Origin: Phycomyces blakesleeanus NRRL 1555(-)
Taxonomy: Eukaryota; Mucoromycota; Mucoromycetes; Mucorales; Phycomycetaceae
Direction: 5' to 3'
NCBI RefSeq assembly: GCF_001638985.1
Contig: NW_017265136.1
Span: 740,461-804,460, forward strand
Length of the DNA stretch: 64,000 nt
Shown: positions 1 through 10,974 of the stretch, piece by piece
Layout of the letters: every line of letters begins with the position of its first letter
Numbering within the stretch: position 1 is the first letter of the stretch
The notes under the pieces: generated by a model
What the model saw: only the letters and a program-made list of their open reading frames with translations
Told to the model about the DNA's origin: nothing
Databases searched by the model: none
Made by a program: the position numbers and the translations under genes

Positions 1-1226
1 TAAATATATTATATAATATATATTCAGTAATTGTATTAAAGAAAATGGTTGGCTGTCAATGCCCTATGATAAATGATGTATATGTGTCAAAGTTTGTTAA
101 ATGAATTCATCATATAATGGTAATTAGTTTTCTACAACAGGAATAATAATATAGTTGATCCTAAAAATAAATAAGTAGGTAAAAAAAAATCCATGTAAAC
201 CACCAACAAGGGCTCATGATGACTTCATTGTTGGCTGTAATAAGAAGACATATTTGTATAGTCAAAAATATTTCACTCATGGCGTGAGGATTTAAAGAGA
301 CTAAATAACGTCAATCAAAACAGTGCTTGATCAAAAATCCAACTAAATTCTCCTCTGCTTCCCCTTGCTTTGATTTGCTTCACTTAATAAAAAAAAAAGC
401 AATATAAGCATTGGCCACATAACCTAAAATTAAGACTTTAAATAGGCCAAAAGAAAATTAAGAAGGAATAAATACTAATAATTATAGAAAGGAGGAGTGT
501 GTGTGTGTGTGTGCGAGGGGAACAAGGAAGAGAGACAGAGAAAAAGTGCGTGTGTATGTTTGTATGTAGAAACCTATTCATCAGAGGATAAAAAAGGAAA
601 TTTGTCTCTGTAATGAAAAAAATGGAAAATGGGAAAAAAAGGCGAATTTCCTTGAACACTCAGATTAAGACCACCAACCTCGTACCTTTTTTTGTGCTTT
701 TTTCTTTTTTCTGCTCTTCTTCCTCTTTTATATTCCTACTCAGTCTATTGTACTTTTAAAGAGGCTTCTTTGTGTCTCATCAGGATCCTCAATTGACCAA
801 CCTCATCAATTGTTCACCCTAGATCCTTAATAGACAAGTTTTCCAACGAACGCAAAAAAAAATATTTAGAAAAATCCAGCTTTTCTTCTCATTCAACCAC
901 AAACAAACACACACACACACACACAGAATTTACATATAAGAAAGCAACCTACAGACAACAAACAACAAACAATAAGCAAGCAACAAACAACAAGAGCAAT
1001 TAAGACCAGCCAGGCCTTTCTTTTCCCTTTTATCATCAAGCTTAGGATCGTATGCTCCCTGGTTGTAATCTCACTCCTGTCGTTCTTTGCTGTCGTATAC
1101 ACCATTTTATTCTGTTGCCATTGGCCACAGTCTAGCATTCTCTCTATTCTCTTTTCTTTCATTCTTTGTTTCTTTGGTTCTTTGTTTCTTTATCTCTTAT
1201 ATTCTGCGATCCATATCGTTGCGTTC
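1..1226. other. Left intergenic/promoter region
   Basis: AT-rich sequence with no convincing gene. It contains a CA run near 907-925, TG and GAGA tracts near 500-545, and from about 1010 a pyrimidine-rich stretch typical of a fungal 5' leader just before the Sec7-PH gene. I looked here for the missing N-terminal half of the Sec7 domain and found no open exon encoding it. Confidence 0.6.
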
Positions 1227-1937
1227 ATGACCAGTTCAACATCAGCAGTTGGAACTGAATCCATTCAATCAGACCTCATGAATAATACACCCGAATCATC
1301 TCATCCCAACACATTCGCAGAACAATTGGAATCATTTGACTTCAGAGGAGATGCCATTGACACTGCATTAAGGTATATTAATAATACTAATAATAGTAAG
1401 AAAGATATATATATATATGTGTGTGTGTGTATATATATATTTATCTATATTTATATCTGTATAAAATGTATCAATAGAAAACTATTGGCCAAAGTTCATC
1501 TACCAAAGGAATCCCAACAAATTGATCGTGCTATGGAAGATTTTGGAAAACGATACCAAACATGTAATCCCGGACTGACCGATAACCCAGGTAATAAACA
1601 TACATGCATATACAGATATATACAGATATATAGCTAGAGAGACATAATGAGAGAAATCATTGGGCTTTAGATAAATGTGAGCATTATCTCGAGACTACAA
1701 GAATGGAATGTTGAATAAAAATAAATATGATTGATAGATGGGATTTACGCGGTTGCGTTTTCGCTTCTTATGCTGCACACTGACGCTCACAACAAGAATG
1801 TGCGTCAAAAGATGAACAAGGAAACATTTATCATACGGACAAGACTGCTTGATGGAGGTGAGAATTTACCGGCAGAGATCTTGGATGTAAGTGTTTAAGC
1901 AGACCAAGAATATATATTTGTTTGTTTGCTTCTTACT

Positions 1938-1986
<49 letters not shown>

Positions 1987-4282
1987 TTTGTCTTTATAGG
2001 TTTTGTATGATAATATTGTATCAACCGAATTTGTCTTCACCGATGCTGAACCTGAACTTTATACCGCCAGTAAATCTACTTCTTGGTTTTCCAAACTATC
2101 CAAGAGTGAGTCCAGCACCTCTCTATCCGTAAGTAAGGCACCCACCACAACGTCAACCTATCATCGCTCATCAATTGGCACACAAACACATATACATACA
2201 TCTATAAACTACACACAATACACTACACAAAAAAAACATAGGCTAGTCTGGTAGCAGATCTCTATCCAAAACTAGACTTGGTTATGCCGGCTGAGAATAC
2301 TTTTAGCTTCAAGCGTACTTTGAAACCAATCAATATAATGGACATTCACTTGTCCCTGATGAGAGCACTTCCGCTGTGTCTAGGAGGTGTACGGACACGC
2401 AGTAATCCCGGGAGTGGAACCAGTACATATACAGTCCGGGTGACAAAGGCAGGCATACTTGACCGCAAAAACGATCTCAACCAACACGGCAAAAAAGCCA
2501 GTGCTCGTAGCTGGCGACCGGTTGGCGTGATGCTCTGTGGAAGCCAACTTTTGTTTTTTGCCGAAATTTCTTCTTTCCAGTCTTGGATGGACAGCGTTGA
2601 AGATGAACAACGTTCGACTGTCTATAGCGGTGGCGGCGGAAATGGTAATGGGACTGATGGAGATTCTGGGGGTGATGAACAACAGCTCATGACTAGCACC
2701 CGCCCACGCAACACCAGTCTACCCGTCCCTCTTGTCAACCAACCCCGACCACCTTTTACCCCACCTTCGCCTTCGACCTCTATTCCGCTTATCCAGCATC
2801 CTCCTCCGTCTCTCTATTCGTCTACATCCCTTGTATCTACATCCACACTACATCCACAACAGCAGCAGCCACCGTTCTCTCCGACCGGACAGTCCATGCT
2901 ACAACCATACCAGATCTACTCTCTTGCCGAAGCTGTATGTGTTTACGACGAGAGCTATGTTAAATACCCCCATGTCTTCCGTCTCATTACCGGCGACGGT
3001 CAGCAATTTTTATTGCGAGCCGAAGATGATGCTGACCTCGAAGACTGGATGCTCAAAATTAATTATGCCGCTGCCATCAAAACAACCGGAACCCGCCTCC
3101 GTCAATGGCGCTATCCTTCCGATCAACGTCCTGTGGATCGACGAGAACAGCGTAAATTGGTTGAACGAGCAAAACGTGAAGAAAAAGCAGCTGTGAGTAA
3201 TATTTGTATTAATTTACAAGAACAAGAATAATAAAAAAAATATTAACTGAAGAGCTTGTTTATTTATTTAGTTGGCTATAAGTAATCTTTCAGATGACAT
3301 AGTGAACCATGTCAAGGCTCTCGATCAAGATCTTCAGCTTAGACGCAATCTCATGGTACTCATTCCTCTCCAAAAGTCAACCAAAGATCGAATCCTTGCC
3401 TTGGCCGAGCTTGTTGGCAAGCGGATAAGGGAAAAGAGGATAGAGTTACAACGGTTGGAATGCTACCGCTCTTTTATCGAAAAGGAACTTTCGTGGTGCT
3501 CGTCTGAGGTAGTGCACCGCAAGATGTCTGCCCCCCACGTTCACACACATTATCTTGCCCAACGATCTTCGACGGTGCCTATTTTGGTCAAAGATTCGCC
3601 CAGTCAACGACAACAAGAAAATGAACACAAACAAGAAATGTTATCGGTTCATCAGATAGACGACAATAGAAACTCGATAGGAGGACCAGGATTTGTACCC
3701 AAACGTACTTCGAGTCTTCTCAAGTTGTCTGCCCTTGCTACATCCGAGATTGATATTTCAAATAGAAGTGAGTCACCAGTACAGATACTCGCGAGATCTG
3801 ATGATGACGATGACGATGACGACTACAACAATAAAAACAGCAATGGCAATAGTAATGACAGTTGTCGTCGTATCAATGGCCATTATTTACAAAGCGATGA
3901 CACTCTCGAATTTGGACACGACAATACTAGAACAGACAGCACGGATGCACTGTTGCTTCCTCCGTCTGATGAATCTGTAGCGTGGACAAGTGATGGAAAG
4001 GCAAAGCAAAGGGTGACAGAATTGGACAGACTGATGCGTAGACGGAGTAGAAGTCATCCTATTATGCCCAACAGCCGACTTATTGGACAAGCAATGGCTG
4101 GTGGAAAGCCTCGACCGCTACTGGATGTTCCTTTGGTGAATACTCGACTTGCAAACCGAGAACGAAGTAGCTCGGAGGTTTCTTCTGTTCAGGACGATGA
4201 TGATGTGAGCGTTATTGTTATCAATAATAACGATACAGAAGAAAGCCCCACAGATGAGCAACTATGGTCTACTCCAGCATGA
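1227..4282 (+). CDS. Sec7-PH domain Arf guanine nucleotide exchange factor (Syt1-like), Sec7 N-half absent
   Basis: Exons 1227-1372, 1478-1590, 1738-1886, 2000-2128, 2242-3192 and 3272-4282 give 832 codons plus stop, all in phase with GT-AG introns. Residues about 30-150 match the C-terminal half of a Sec7 domain: the F-x-F-x-G/ALR helix, then LPKESQQIDR, which carries the catalytic 'glutamic finger' Glu, then the MLHTDAHN and DGGENLP segments. Residues about 241-460 form a PH domain split by a long Ser/Pro/Gly/Gln-rich insert (about 300-405). The C-terminus is a helical region followed by acidic Asp and Asn runs. Sec7 proteins load GTP onto Arf GTPases on Golgi, endosome or plasma membranes, and the Sec7 plus PH layout resembles yeast Syt1. 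Odd point: the first five or so Sec7 helices (about 65 residues) are not encoded upstream. The start is the first ATG in frame; an upstream exon cannot be fully excluded. Confidence 0.82.
1937..1981. repeat. (CA)n-(TA)n compound microsatellite in intron
   Basis: A short CA run passes directly into a TA run of about 30 bases, inside intron 3 of the Sec7-PH gene and just before its acceptor at 1998-1999. Confidence 0.9.
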
Positions 4283-4904
4283 AAGAAAGAAAAAAAAACA
4301 AGAGGATAAATAATGAATCTTTAATTATCATTATTATTAGCATTGCTATTACTGCTATTACTATTATTCCTAATGCTATTAACAGTAGCAGTAGTAATCG
4401 CAATAGCAGTAGCAATAGCAGTAGCAGTAGTAGTAATAGTATTATCATTTTTTTTATATCTTTGATTTCTTACCAACACACACACACAACACACACACAC
4501 ATATTTATATACAGTTCACTTACCCACTCACATAAATTACTCATTCCACTCAATTCACTCAATTCAATTCAATTCACTCTACTTCACCCCACTTCTTCAC
4601 TTCTTCACCTCACTTCATTTAACCCCTTCTTGCGCACACATTACATATCTACCCGAAAAAGGAAAGAGGAAACGAAAACTTGCTTTCTTTTTTTTAAAAA
4701 AAAAAAAAAAAACGATAAAATCTTTATCACTAAATTCTGCTCTCCTTCTACACGCATTAGTATTTAAGATTCCGCTGTGACTATCCAATAAGCGAGAAAG
4801 GGCATTTTTTTGTTGGCTTTAAAGAGAGAGGAGAGAAAGGGAGAGAAAAGATAGAGAGAAAGGAAAACAAAAAACCAAAAAGGCATTATTGATTTTGTTG
4901 CAAG
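4283..4904. other. Intergenic: 3' region of Sec7-PH gene and BC10 promoter
   Basis: Simple-sequence DNA: ATT/AGC trinucleotide repeats (4320-4440), CA runs (4478-4502), TTCACTCAA-like repeats (about 4515-4620), a poly-A tract near 4696-4712, and GAGA tracts (4820-4865) just upstream of the BC10-family start codon. The open frames here are low-complexity shadows. Confidence 0.6.
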
Positions 4905-5338
4905 ATGTATTGCATGCGTTATTTTGTTCCTCTTTTACTGCTGCCCTTTCCAGATGCACCACCAGTATTTGTTGTGCTTTTTCTCATCTCATTCTTCCTT
5001 CATCAGAAACCTTGGTACGAAACATGAACAGAACACTCTACTTTATGTTATGCTTTTATCATGATGCTAAATATCAATACCAACATTGTGTACTAATGTA
5101 TATATATATATCTATTTTTTTCTGGTTTGGTCTGGATAGTATATACTGCACATTGCTATTGATTGCGCTATTTTCGTCTACTTGTTATTGGGGACAAGGA
5201 CGCTGTTGGATCGACTTGCGAAATTCGAGCCTCTTTGATGTACGACAAGATTCGAATGCGACATTTGGACAAAATGATGGCTGGTGGGATTGGAAGATTA
5301 CTCTTCCAGTAGGTCAAACTCCAATCTCTAATAATTGA
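4905..5338 (+). CDS. BC10/BLCAP-family small membrane protein
   Basis: Two exons, 4905-5014 and 5140-5338, encode 102 residues. The 125-base intron (GTACGA...GATAG) carries a near-canonical branch site, TACTAAT, around 5091-5097. The protein starts MYCMRYFVPLLLLP, has a first hydrophobic helix ending LISFFLHQKPC, then IYCTLLLIALF and a CYWGQGRCW segment. This is the hallmark order of the BC10 (bladder-cancer-associated protein, BLCAP) family: an MYC N-terminus, two membrane helices, and a conserved K-P-C-x-x-C between them. The biochemical function of the family is not known; the human protein is linked to growth control. The C-terminal 45 residues are polar and not obviously conserved. The gene is easy to miss because no single frame spans both helices. 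The family call is from recognition of the motif order; no search was run. Confidence 0.8.
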
Positions 5339-6441
5339 TTATTTGCATAATAATTATCATTATTATTATTATCATCGTTACTTTTGCTATTATTATTATT
5401 ATCATTAAAAATGAGACAAGAAGCAAAGAATGAATGAAAGAGTCAATGGCAACAGCAACAACAACAGCAACAACAAAAAAAAACAGCAAAAGAAACGGTA
5501 GCAGAAACAACAACAGCAGCAGCAATAACAACAATAACAACAATAATATTATCTTGCAGGAACTTTGGATTTTACCATATATTTGTATATAAATCCCCGT
5601 TATTTTTTATTTTATTTTTACAAATCAAATATATACATAAGAGAAATAGAGAAAAAGAGCTTTATCAACTATGAGCTATGTTTATTTGATGTTGCTTGCG
5701 TCACAAAAGAGTAAAGGTAGCTTAATGAAAATGGAGTATCTTGATTGTTTGACTATTCATTCAATTGACTGAACCAGAAAACGCTTTTGCATTGACTTGT
5801 GAAAACTATATATATATATAAAATATATTACATTACATTCATTAATATTATTGCTTTGAATTCACAAGTAGTCTTGGTTTGATCATCAAGTTTTTGTAAC
5901 TCCAAAGAAAAGAAATATAGTAATTTTAACAATAATTATAATATAAATAATGTAAATATATATATATATATATATATATGTATATTGTGTGTGTGTGTGT
6001 ATATGATGTTATACATGTGAAGTTTCAATTTGTGTGCTACATATTCATAATACTTTGTGTGCTGTGAGTCAGGCTGCTAAAATAAATGAGCTCAATTCAG
6101 GTAATTTTCCTTGACCCCAATCCCCACCATTAAGTTGCTTGTTTAGGTTTCGACCTTTAAAGTAAAAATAATAAAACTTGCGCACAAGAAAATCTAATGG
6201 TTACAACCACTTTGCAAAAACAAGTTGTATCACGGCCTGGGAATTTATTTATTTATTTTTCATTATACACACTGTACACCTCAAGCTCTTCACATATATA
6301 TTTACATTCTTCTTCTTTTTCCTCTTCCTCTTCCTCTTCCTCTTTCTTTCTTTTTGAATATTCTGGTAACCATCCTTATTTCCCCACACTTGAACCTCCA
6401 GCAACAACAACAACAACAACACCAAAAGAATTGTAACAACC
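5339..6441. other. Intergenic: microsatellite-rich
   Basis: No gene seen. It holds an ATT-type repeat (about 5343-5413), a CAACAG-type repeat (about 5450-5540), TA/TG runs (5957-6002), and a CTTCCT tract (6308-6350) shortly before the hydrolase start codon. Open frames on either strand are low-complexity translations of these repeats. Confidence 0.6.
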
Positions 6442-8111
6442 ATGAATGGAATCCGGTCTGTGCTAAGAAAGAAAGTACCTTCATCGACAGCAATAAAGGT
6501 CCTTCGTAAAGTGTTTGCAATGCCCGCACCAGCTGCACGACTCTTATTGAACGACATCAGCCGTCCTCGCAAATCACACAAGTCTTGGATCTCAAAGGTT
6601 CCATGGAACAACGATTGGTCTGGTTGCTGGATTGGTGAAAATGTCCACAAATTAAACCCTGCTGAAATTCAGAGCCGTGTTGAAGCTGCTGATGTCGTAT
6701 TGTTTAATGTCCACGGTAAGACCAAATGATGAGTAAAATATATAAAATATATAATATAAATATAAAAACGAAAGGGCGATCAATAGCGTCACACCAGCCA
6801 TATGTGTGTGAATCAAATGAGATGGAGAAAATGGGATAATGATCAGCATCAAAAAGAAAAATAATCAAGAAATCTAATCCTTTTACTTCTTTTATGTTGT
6901 TGTTTGGCAATTGACAGGCGGTGGGTTCCGTATCGGTACATGCACCATGTACATGGATACAAACCTTGCATGGATTAATGTACTAAAAGAAAAGTACGGA
7001 TTGACCGTAATGATCATGTCTATCGATTACAGGCAAGTAAAGCACTAGAAAAATACAAAAAAATTGTGGGGGTGGCTATTAAATTAAGCACCAATATATC
7101 TATAAGAAATACATACATTTTATTGTTGTTATTTCATTTGTAACTTACCTTTTTTTTTTATATTTGAATCCCGTTTCTTCTTATATGATTATTAGACTGG
7201 CACCTGAATACAGGTACCCTAGCCCTGTGGAGGATGTCGTACGAGCCTATGAATGCCTCACCCAGACAATGGGTGTTCCTGGAGAAAAGATTGTGGCCAT
7301 TGGAGACTCTGCCGGGGCTGCTCTCATTCTCGAAACCCTCTTTATCACACACGACCCAAGCATGTTTGAGATTGTGACGGACGACCCTGAAGACTCCAAT
7401 GCCTCAGAAGGCGGCAGTGGAGGACCAGTGTTGAGCGAACTACCCAGGCCAGCCGGAACTGTGCTCGTGTCACCGCTTGTCACAGACGAAACGACCTCTG
7501 AGTCCTGGCGAGTAAATGTGGAATTTGATTACATTAGTCAGCACACAGCAAAGGTCATCAAACGAGACTACTTTGAGCCTCAGGACCAGGATCCAGACAC
7601 ACCACCAGAATCCAACAGAGTATTGGGCATTGCCAAGCTACAGACCGGTTTCCAGGCATTCTTGTCTCCAAACGTGCTGATGTACATTGGCGACAAAGAG
7701 GTTCTCAGAGACGACGCTCTAGACCTTGCCGAAAAGGCCGAGCAGGATGGTGTCAATTGGCAAACCGTGGTCGAGGACTGCGTTCATGACTGGTTCTGTG
7801 TCCGAGAAGTCGTCAAGGACCACTCCATTCTCGAGCGTGCTGACTCGATCTTTGCTGACTTTGTCTATCGGTCGGTTATCCAGCCACGCGAGACTGAACA
7901 TGCGCTGGAAGCACTTTCTTTCCGCAGGGCAAGCGAAGGACTTGAGGTCGTTTTGGAAGACGACGAGGACGATGACGAGGACGATGAAGTGTTTCATGAA
8001 GCCATGACCGGTACTGAACTTTCTTTCGACAAGGCGATGATGAAGAAACTCGATGCTCTGGGTATCAATGATCCAGATGCAAAGCGATCTACACTTACTG
8101 TCTACGTATAA
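6442..8111 (+). CDS. HSL-family alpha/beta hydrolase (esterase/lipase-like)
   Basis: Exons 6442-6715, 6918-7032 and 7196-8111 encode 434 residues. The motif HGGGF, formed across the first splice junction, is the oxyanion-hole signature of the hormone-sensitive-lipase (alpha/beta hydrolase fold-3) family. DYRLAPE follows across the second junction, then GDSAG carries the nucleophile Ser. The acid is probably the Asp of MYIGDKE, and the base the His of CVHDWF. Such enzymes cleave short- to medium-chain esters or acylglycerols in the cytosol or on lipid droplets; the exact substrate cannot be read here. The C-terminus has an Asp/Glu run (about residues 395-405). The second intron begins GCAAGT, not GT; this is required to keep the conserved DYRLAPE frame. 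The substrate is inferred only from the family. Confidence 0.88.
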
Positions 8112-9347
8112 TTATACACTTACACAAACACACACACAAAACACTCCTTTATCTTCTTTCTTCTTCTTTATCCTTGTCATTCTATTCTATTCTATTTTAC
8201 TCTTCTTCATCTTATTACTTTTGCCTCTCTTTCTTTATCGTTTCTTTTTGTTGTTGCTGTTGCTGTTTTATACTTATAGCTATACATATATTCTTATCTT
8301 TGTCTTGTTCCTTTTTTCACCATTGTACTAGACCTTAATGTCTGCCTTTTATAGCTTTATCTCCTTATTTGATTTTACTCAACCTCATTATACTTTATTT
8401 TATTTTATCTAATGATCTGTACATAAACCTGAAATAAACTGCCTCTTCTGTGCCAAATACCATCTCTCTTTTTTTAAAAAAAAAAAAAACAATAAAATAA
8501 AAAAAATATAAAATTAATCCACGCTTTTGAATATCCCAATCGACACTTTTTGTAGCATAGACTTCTTTTTGAATATTTGATTCAACAAAATTACACTTTT
8601 TTAGGTGGCTAAAATTGAGTTTCTTTTTTTTTTCTTTCTTTCTTTATTTGAAAATCTCAAAAGTAAGGTACCGTAAGATAAATGTATCATTTGGCACAAG
8701 AGACACTGTAAAGTCTATTTAGGATAAAAGTAGAAGTGAGAAAAGTTAAATCTACAGCTACAGCTATAGGGAAAAGGAAGAAAAGAAAGAGGTTACTATC
8801 TAGTAATAATATCATTTTTTTTGGGGGAGGAGTTTTTTTTTGTTTCATTGTTGCTATGTAGAATTTTGTTGCCATGGTAAACAAAAGATTTAGTTTTGGA
8901 TTAGAATTGAGTGCGTGACCGGATAACAATCACGTAGGCCTTTATTTCTTTCTTTCTTTCTTATGATTCTGAACACACAGTGTTATTATTGGGCTAGAGT
9001 GGTTTAGTGAGTTCTTGTCCTTTACCATATCATATATACTTATATGTACGCACAAACTCTGTCCAATCCAATCAAATACAGCTCAAACCAATTCAGGCCA
9101 GTCTGGTTTGTATCAATACACAGAGGGATTATTTTATTTTATTATCACCAATAGATCCAAGCTTGGCAAGAAATGCTTATCATAGGTACCCCTTATTTTT
9201 ATTTTATTTGTTTCTTTGAGGAAAAAATAAAATAAACAAATATCATGCATGCCCTGCCATGTTTATTTTAGCCAGTCTTTTCTCTTCTTCTTCTTTCTTC
9301 TTCTTTTTTGCTTTTTATTTCTCTTGTTGTTACTATCAACTTATTTA
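8112..9347. other. Intergenic region
   Basis: The 3' region of the hydrolase is T/C-rich (8150-8330), followed by AT-rich DNA with poly-A near 8478-8490, a TTTC repeat (8626-8645, 8946-8961) and a TTC-rich leader (9280-9340) before the STIMATE-like gene. I see no protein or RNA gene; a minus-strand open frame at 8687-8929 has no recognisable features. Confidence 0.55.
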
Positions 9348-10523
9348 ATGAGCCTTTCGGATTCACATTCTAATGACCATGCAACTTCTTGTGTAATCAC
9401 CATGCAATCCACATTCACACCAGAACCAGCAGGCTGTACTCTTTTAGACGGGTTTGCCATAATTGTCCAGCTCACTCTTGCAGCAACAGCACTTGCCGTA
9501 TTAGCTTATAAACGATGGCGAGAAAGACCTCAAAGACCAGTAAAAATATGGTAAATCATTATATATTATATTATATTTTAATTTCAATTTCAATTTATAT
9601 AAAATTAAATTAAATTAAATTAAATCAAATTAAATTAAATTATACACTATAAATGTTAAAAAAAAAGCATTAATACTATCAATAATATTATTAATAATGC
9701 TTATATGTGTGCGTATGTGTGCGTATGTGCGTGTACATTTTATTCATTTTTTTTAATAGGGCACTTGACGTCAGCAAACAATTCGTTGGCGCAGGTGTGA
9801 TTCATGCCCTGAATTTAGCCATCAGTTACTTGGCAGGCAGACCAATGCATGGACCACAGACCAATCTGTGCGTGTGGTATTTTTTGAACACAGCTGTCGA
9901 CACAACAATAGGTGTCGGAATTCTGTGGTTTTGGTTACATTTATTAGAACGTATCGCAGATGGTCTCATCATCAGCCTACGAGACTCGGACAAGGAACTC
10001 AAGAGCGAATCGTTGTCCTGGATCCAGGAAACAACAATTTTCTTATTAGCAGAAGCCTTGATGAAAATATGTGTCTATGGTCTTCTTCAAGCCTTTCCAT
10101 TTTTTGCCCTTGGAGAATACTTGCTCAGCTGGGCAAAGGACAATGATCGCCACCAGGTTGTGTTTGTCATGTTCATGTCAGTAAAAATAAATAAATTATT
10201 TTATCTATCTATCTATGAAGAGATGATCATTGGAATTAACTATCTATATATAATAATTATCATCATCATCGTAACTTAGTTTCCCCTTGATCATGAATGC
10301 TATTCAATTCTGGATAATCGACAGTATGCTCATGATACGAGACCCATGCCCTCAAATCCTTCCAGAAGACAGGCGTTTTGATGGTTTCGGTTATTCAACC
10401 ATATCATCGTGTGACTCACTAAATATCCAGAAAAACTCTTCACAAGGTCCACTCGTGGTCTTGATTCATTCAATGGACGAACACACACGGCTATTATATG
10501 ACGAAGGTGGCCACAATCTGTAA
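9348..10523 (+). CDS. STIMATE/TMEM110-family membrane protein
   Basis: Exons 9348-9550, 9760-10176 and 10280-10523 encode 287 residues. After a polar start, the sequence CTLLDGFAIIVQ begins the first helix, followed by a basic loop KRWRERPQRPVKIW, then ALDVSKQFVGAGVIHALN, a third helix around CVWYFLNTAVDTTIGVGIL, and a last helix around NAIQFWIIDSMLM. This order is that of the STIMATE (TMEM110) family, multi-pass ER proteins that in animals act at ER-plasma membrane junctions and support STIM1-dependent calcium entry; the fungal relatives sit in vacuole or ER membranes. The start ATG at 9348 is preferred over an in-frame ATG at 9249, whose extra peptide would be a poly-Phe/Leu translation of a T-rich leader. 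It lies 451 bases upstream of the VNX1-type exchanger on the same strand, so both neighbours may act in ion homeostasis (inference). Confidence 0.85.
9595..9645. repeat. AAATT pentanucleotide repeat in intron
   Basis: About eight near-perfect copies of an AAATT-type unit inside intron 1 of the STIMATE-like gene. A similar tract lies at about 13513-13549 in an intron of the exchanger gene. Confidence 0.85.
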
Positions 10524-10974
10524 CTGTTTATTTGATTGGCGCAAGTGTACAAATCACATATTTATATATAAACAAATTTTACATACTGTAATTTTCAGCA
10601 TATCAATCTTGAGAAATAAAATAAAATAATATAATATAATAAAAATTTAAAAATGGAAATCCGTTTTGGCGTTCAAGAAGTGAAGCACCCGGGTCTTTGT
10701 GACGTTTATCCTGCACAAGTGAAACGTCAGGGGCGGAGAATAGCCAGTGTAAACTTTCATTATCATCTTTATCATCTTTATCATCATCATCATCATCTTC
10801 TTCTTCTTCTTCCTCTTCTTCATTTTCATTTTCTACTTCTTTTCTTTTCTTTATTATTATTATATATATATATATATAGAAACACACGCACACACACAGA
10901 TATATCCATATACCCATACATACATACATACTATATCATACTATATCATACTATCATAATTTCTCTATATTTAC
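10524..10974. repeat. Intergenic spacer with (CAT/CTT)n and (CA)n repeats
   Basis: Between the STIMATE-like and exchanger genes. A CATCTT/CATCAT/CTTCTT trinucleotide array (about 10760-10830) is followed by TA, CA and ATACAT runs up to the exchanger start. The apparent acidic and His/Leu open frames here are translations of the repeat on each strand. Confidence 0.75.

Noticed and set aside
4264..4767. A 167-codon Ser/Asn/His-rich open frame after the Sec7-PH gene
   Set aside because: It is the translation of AGC/ATT and CA microsatellites and a TTCAC repeat; no start context or domain.
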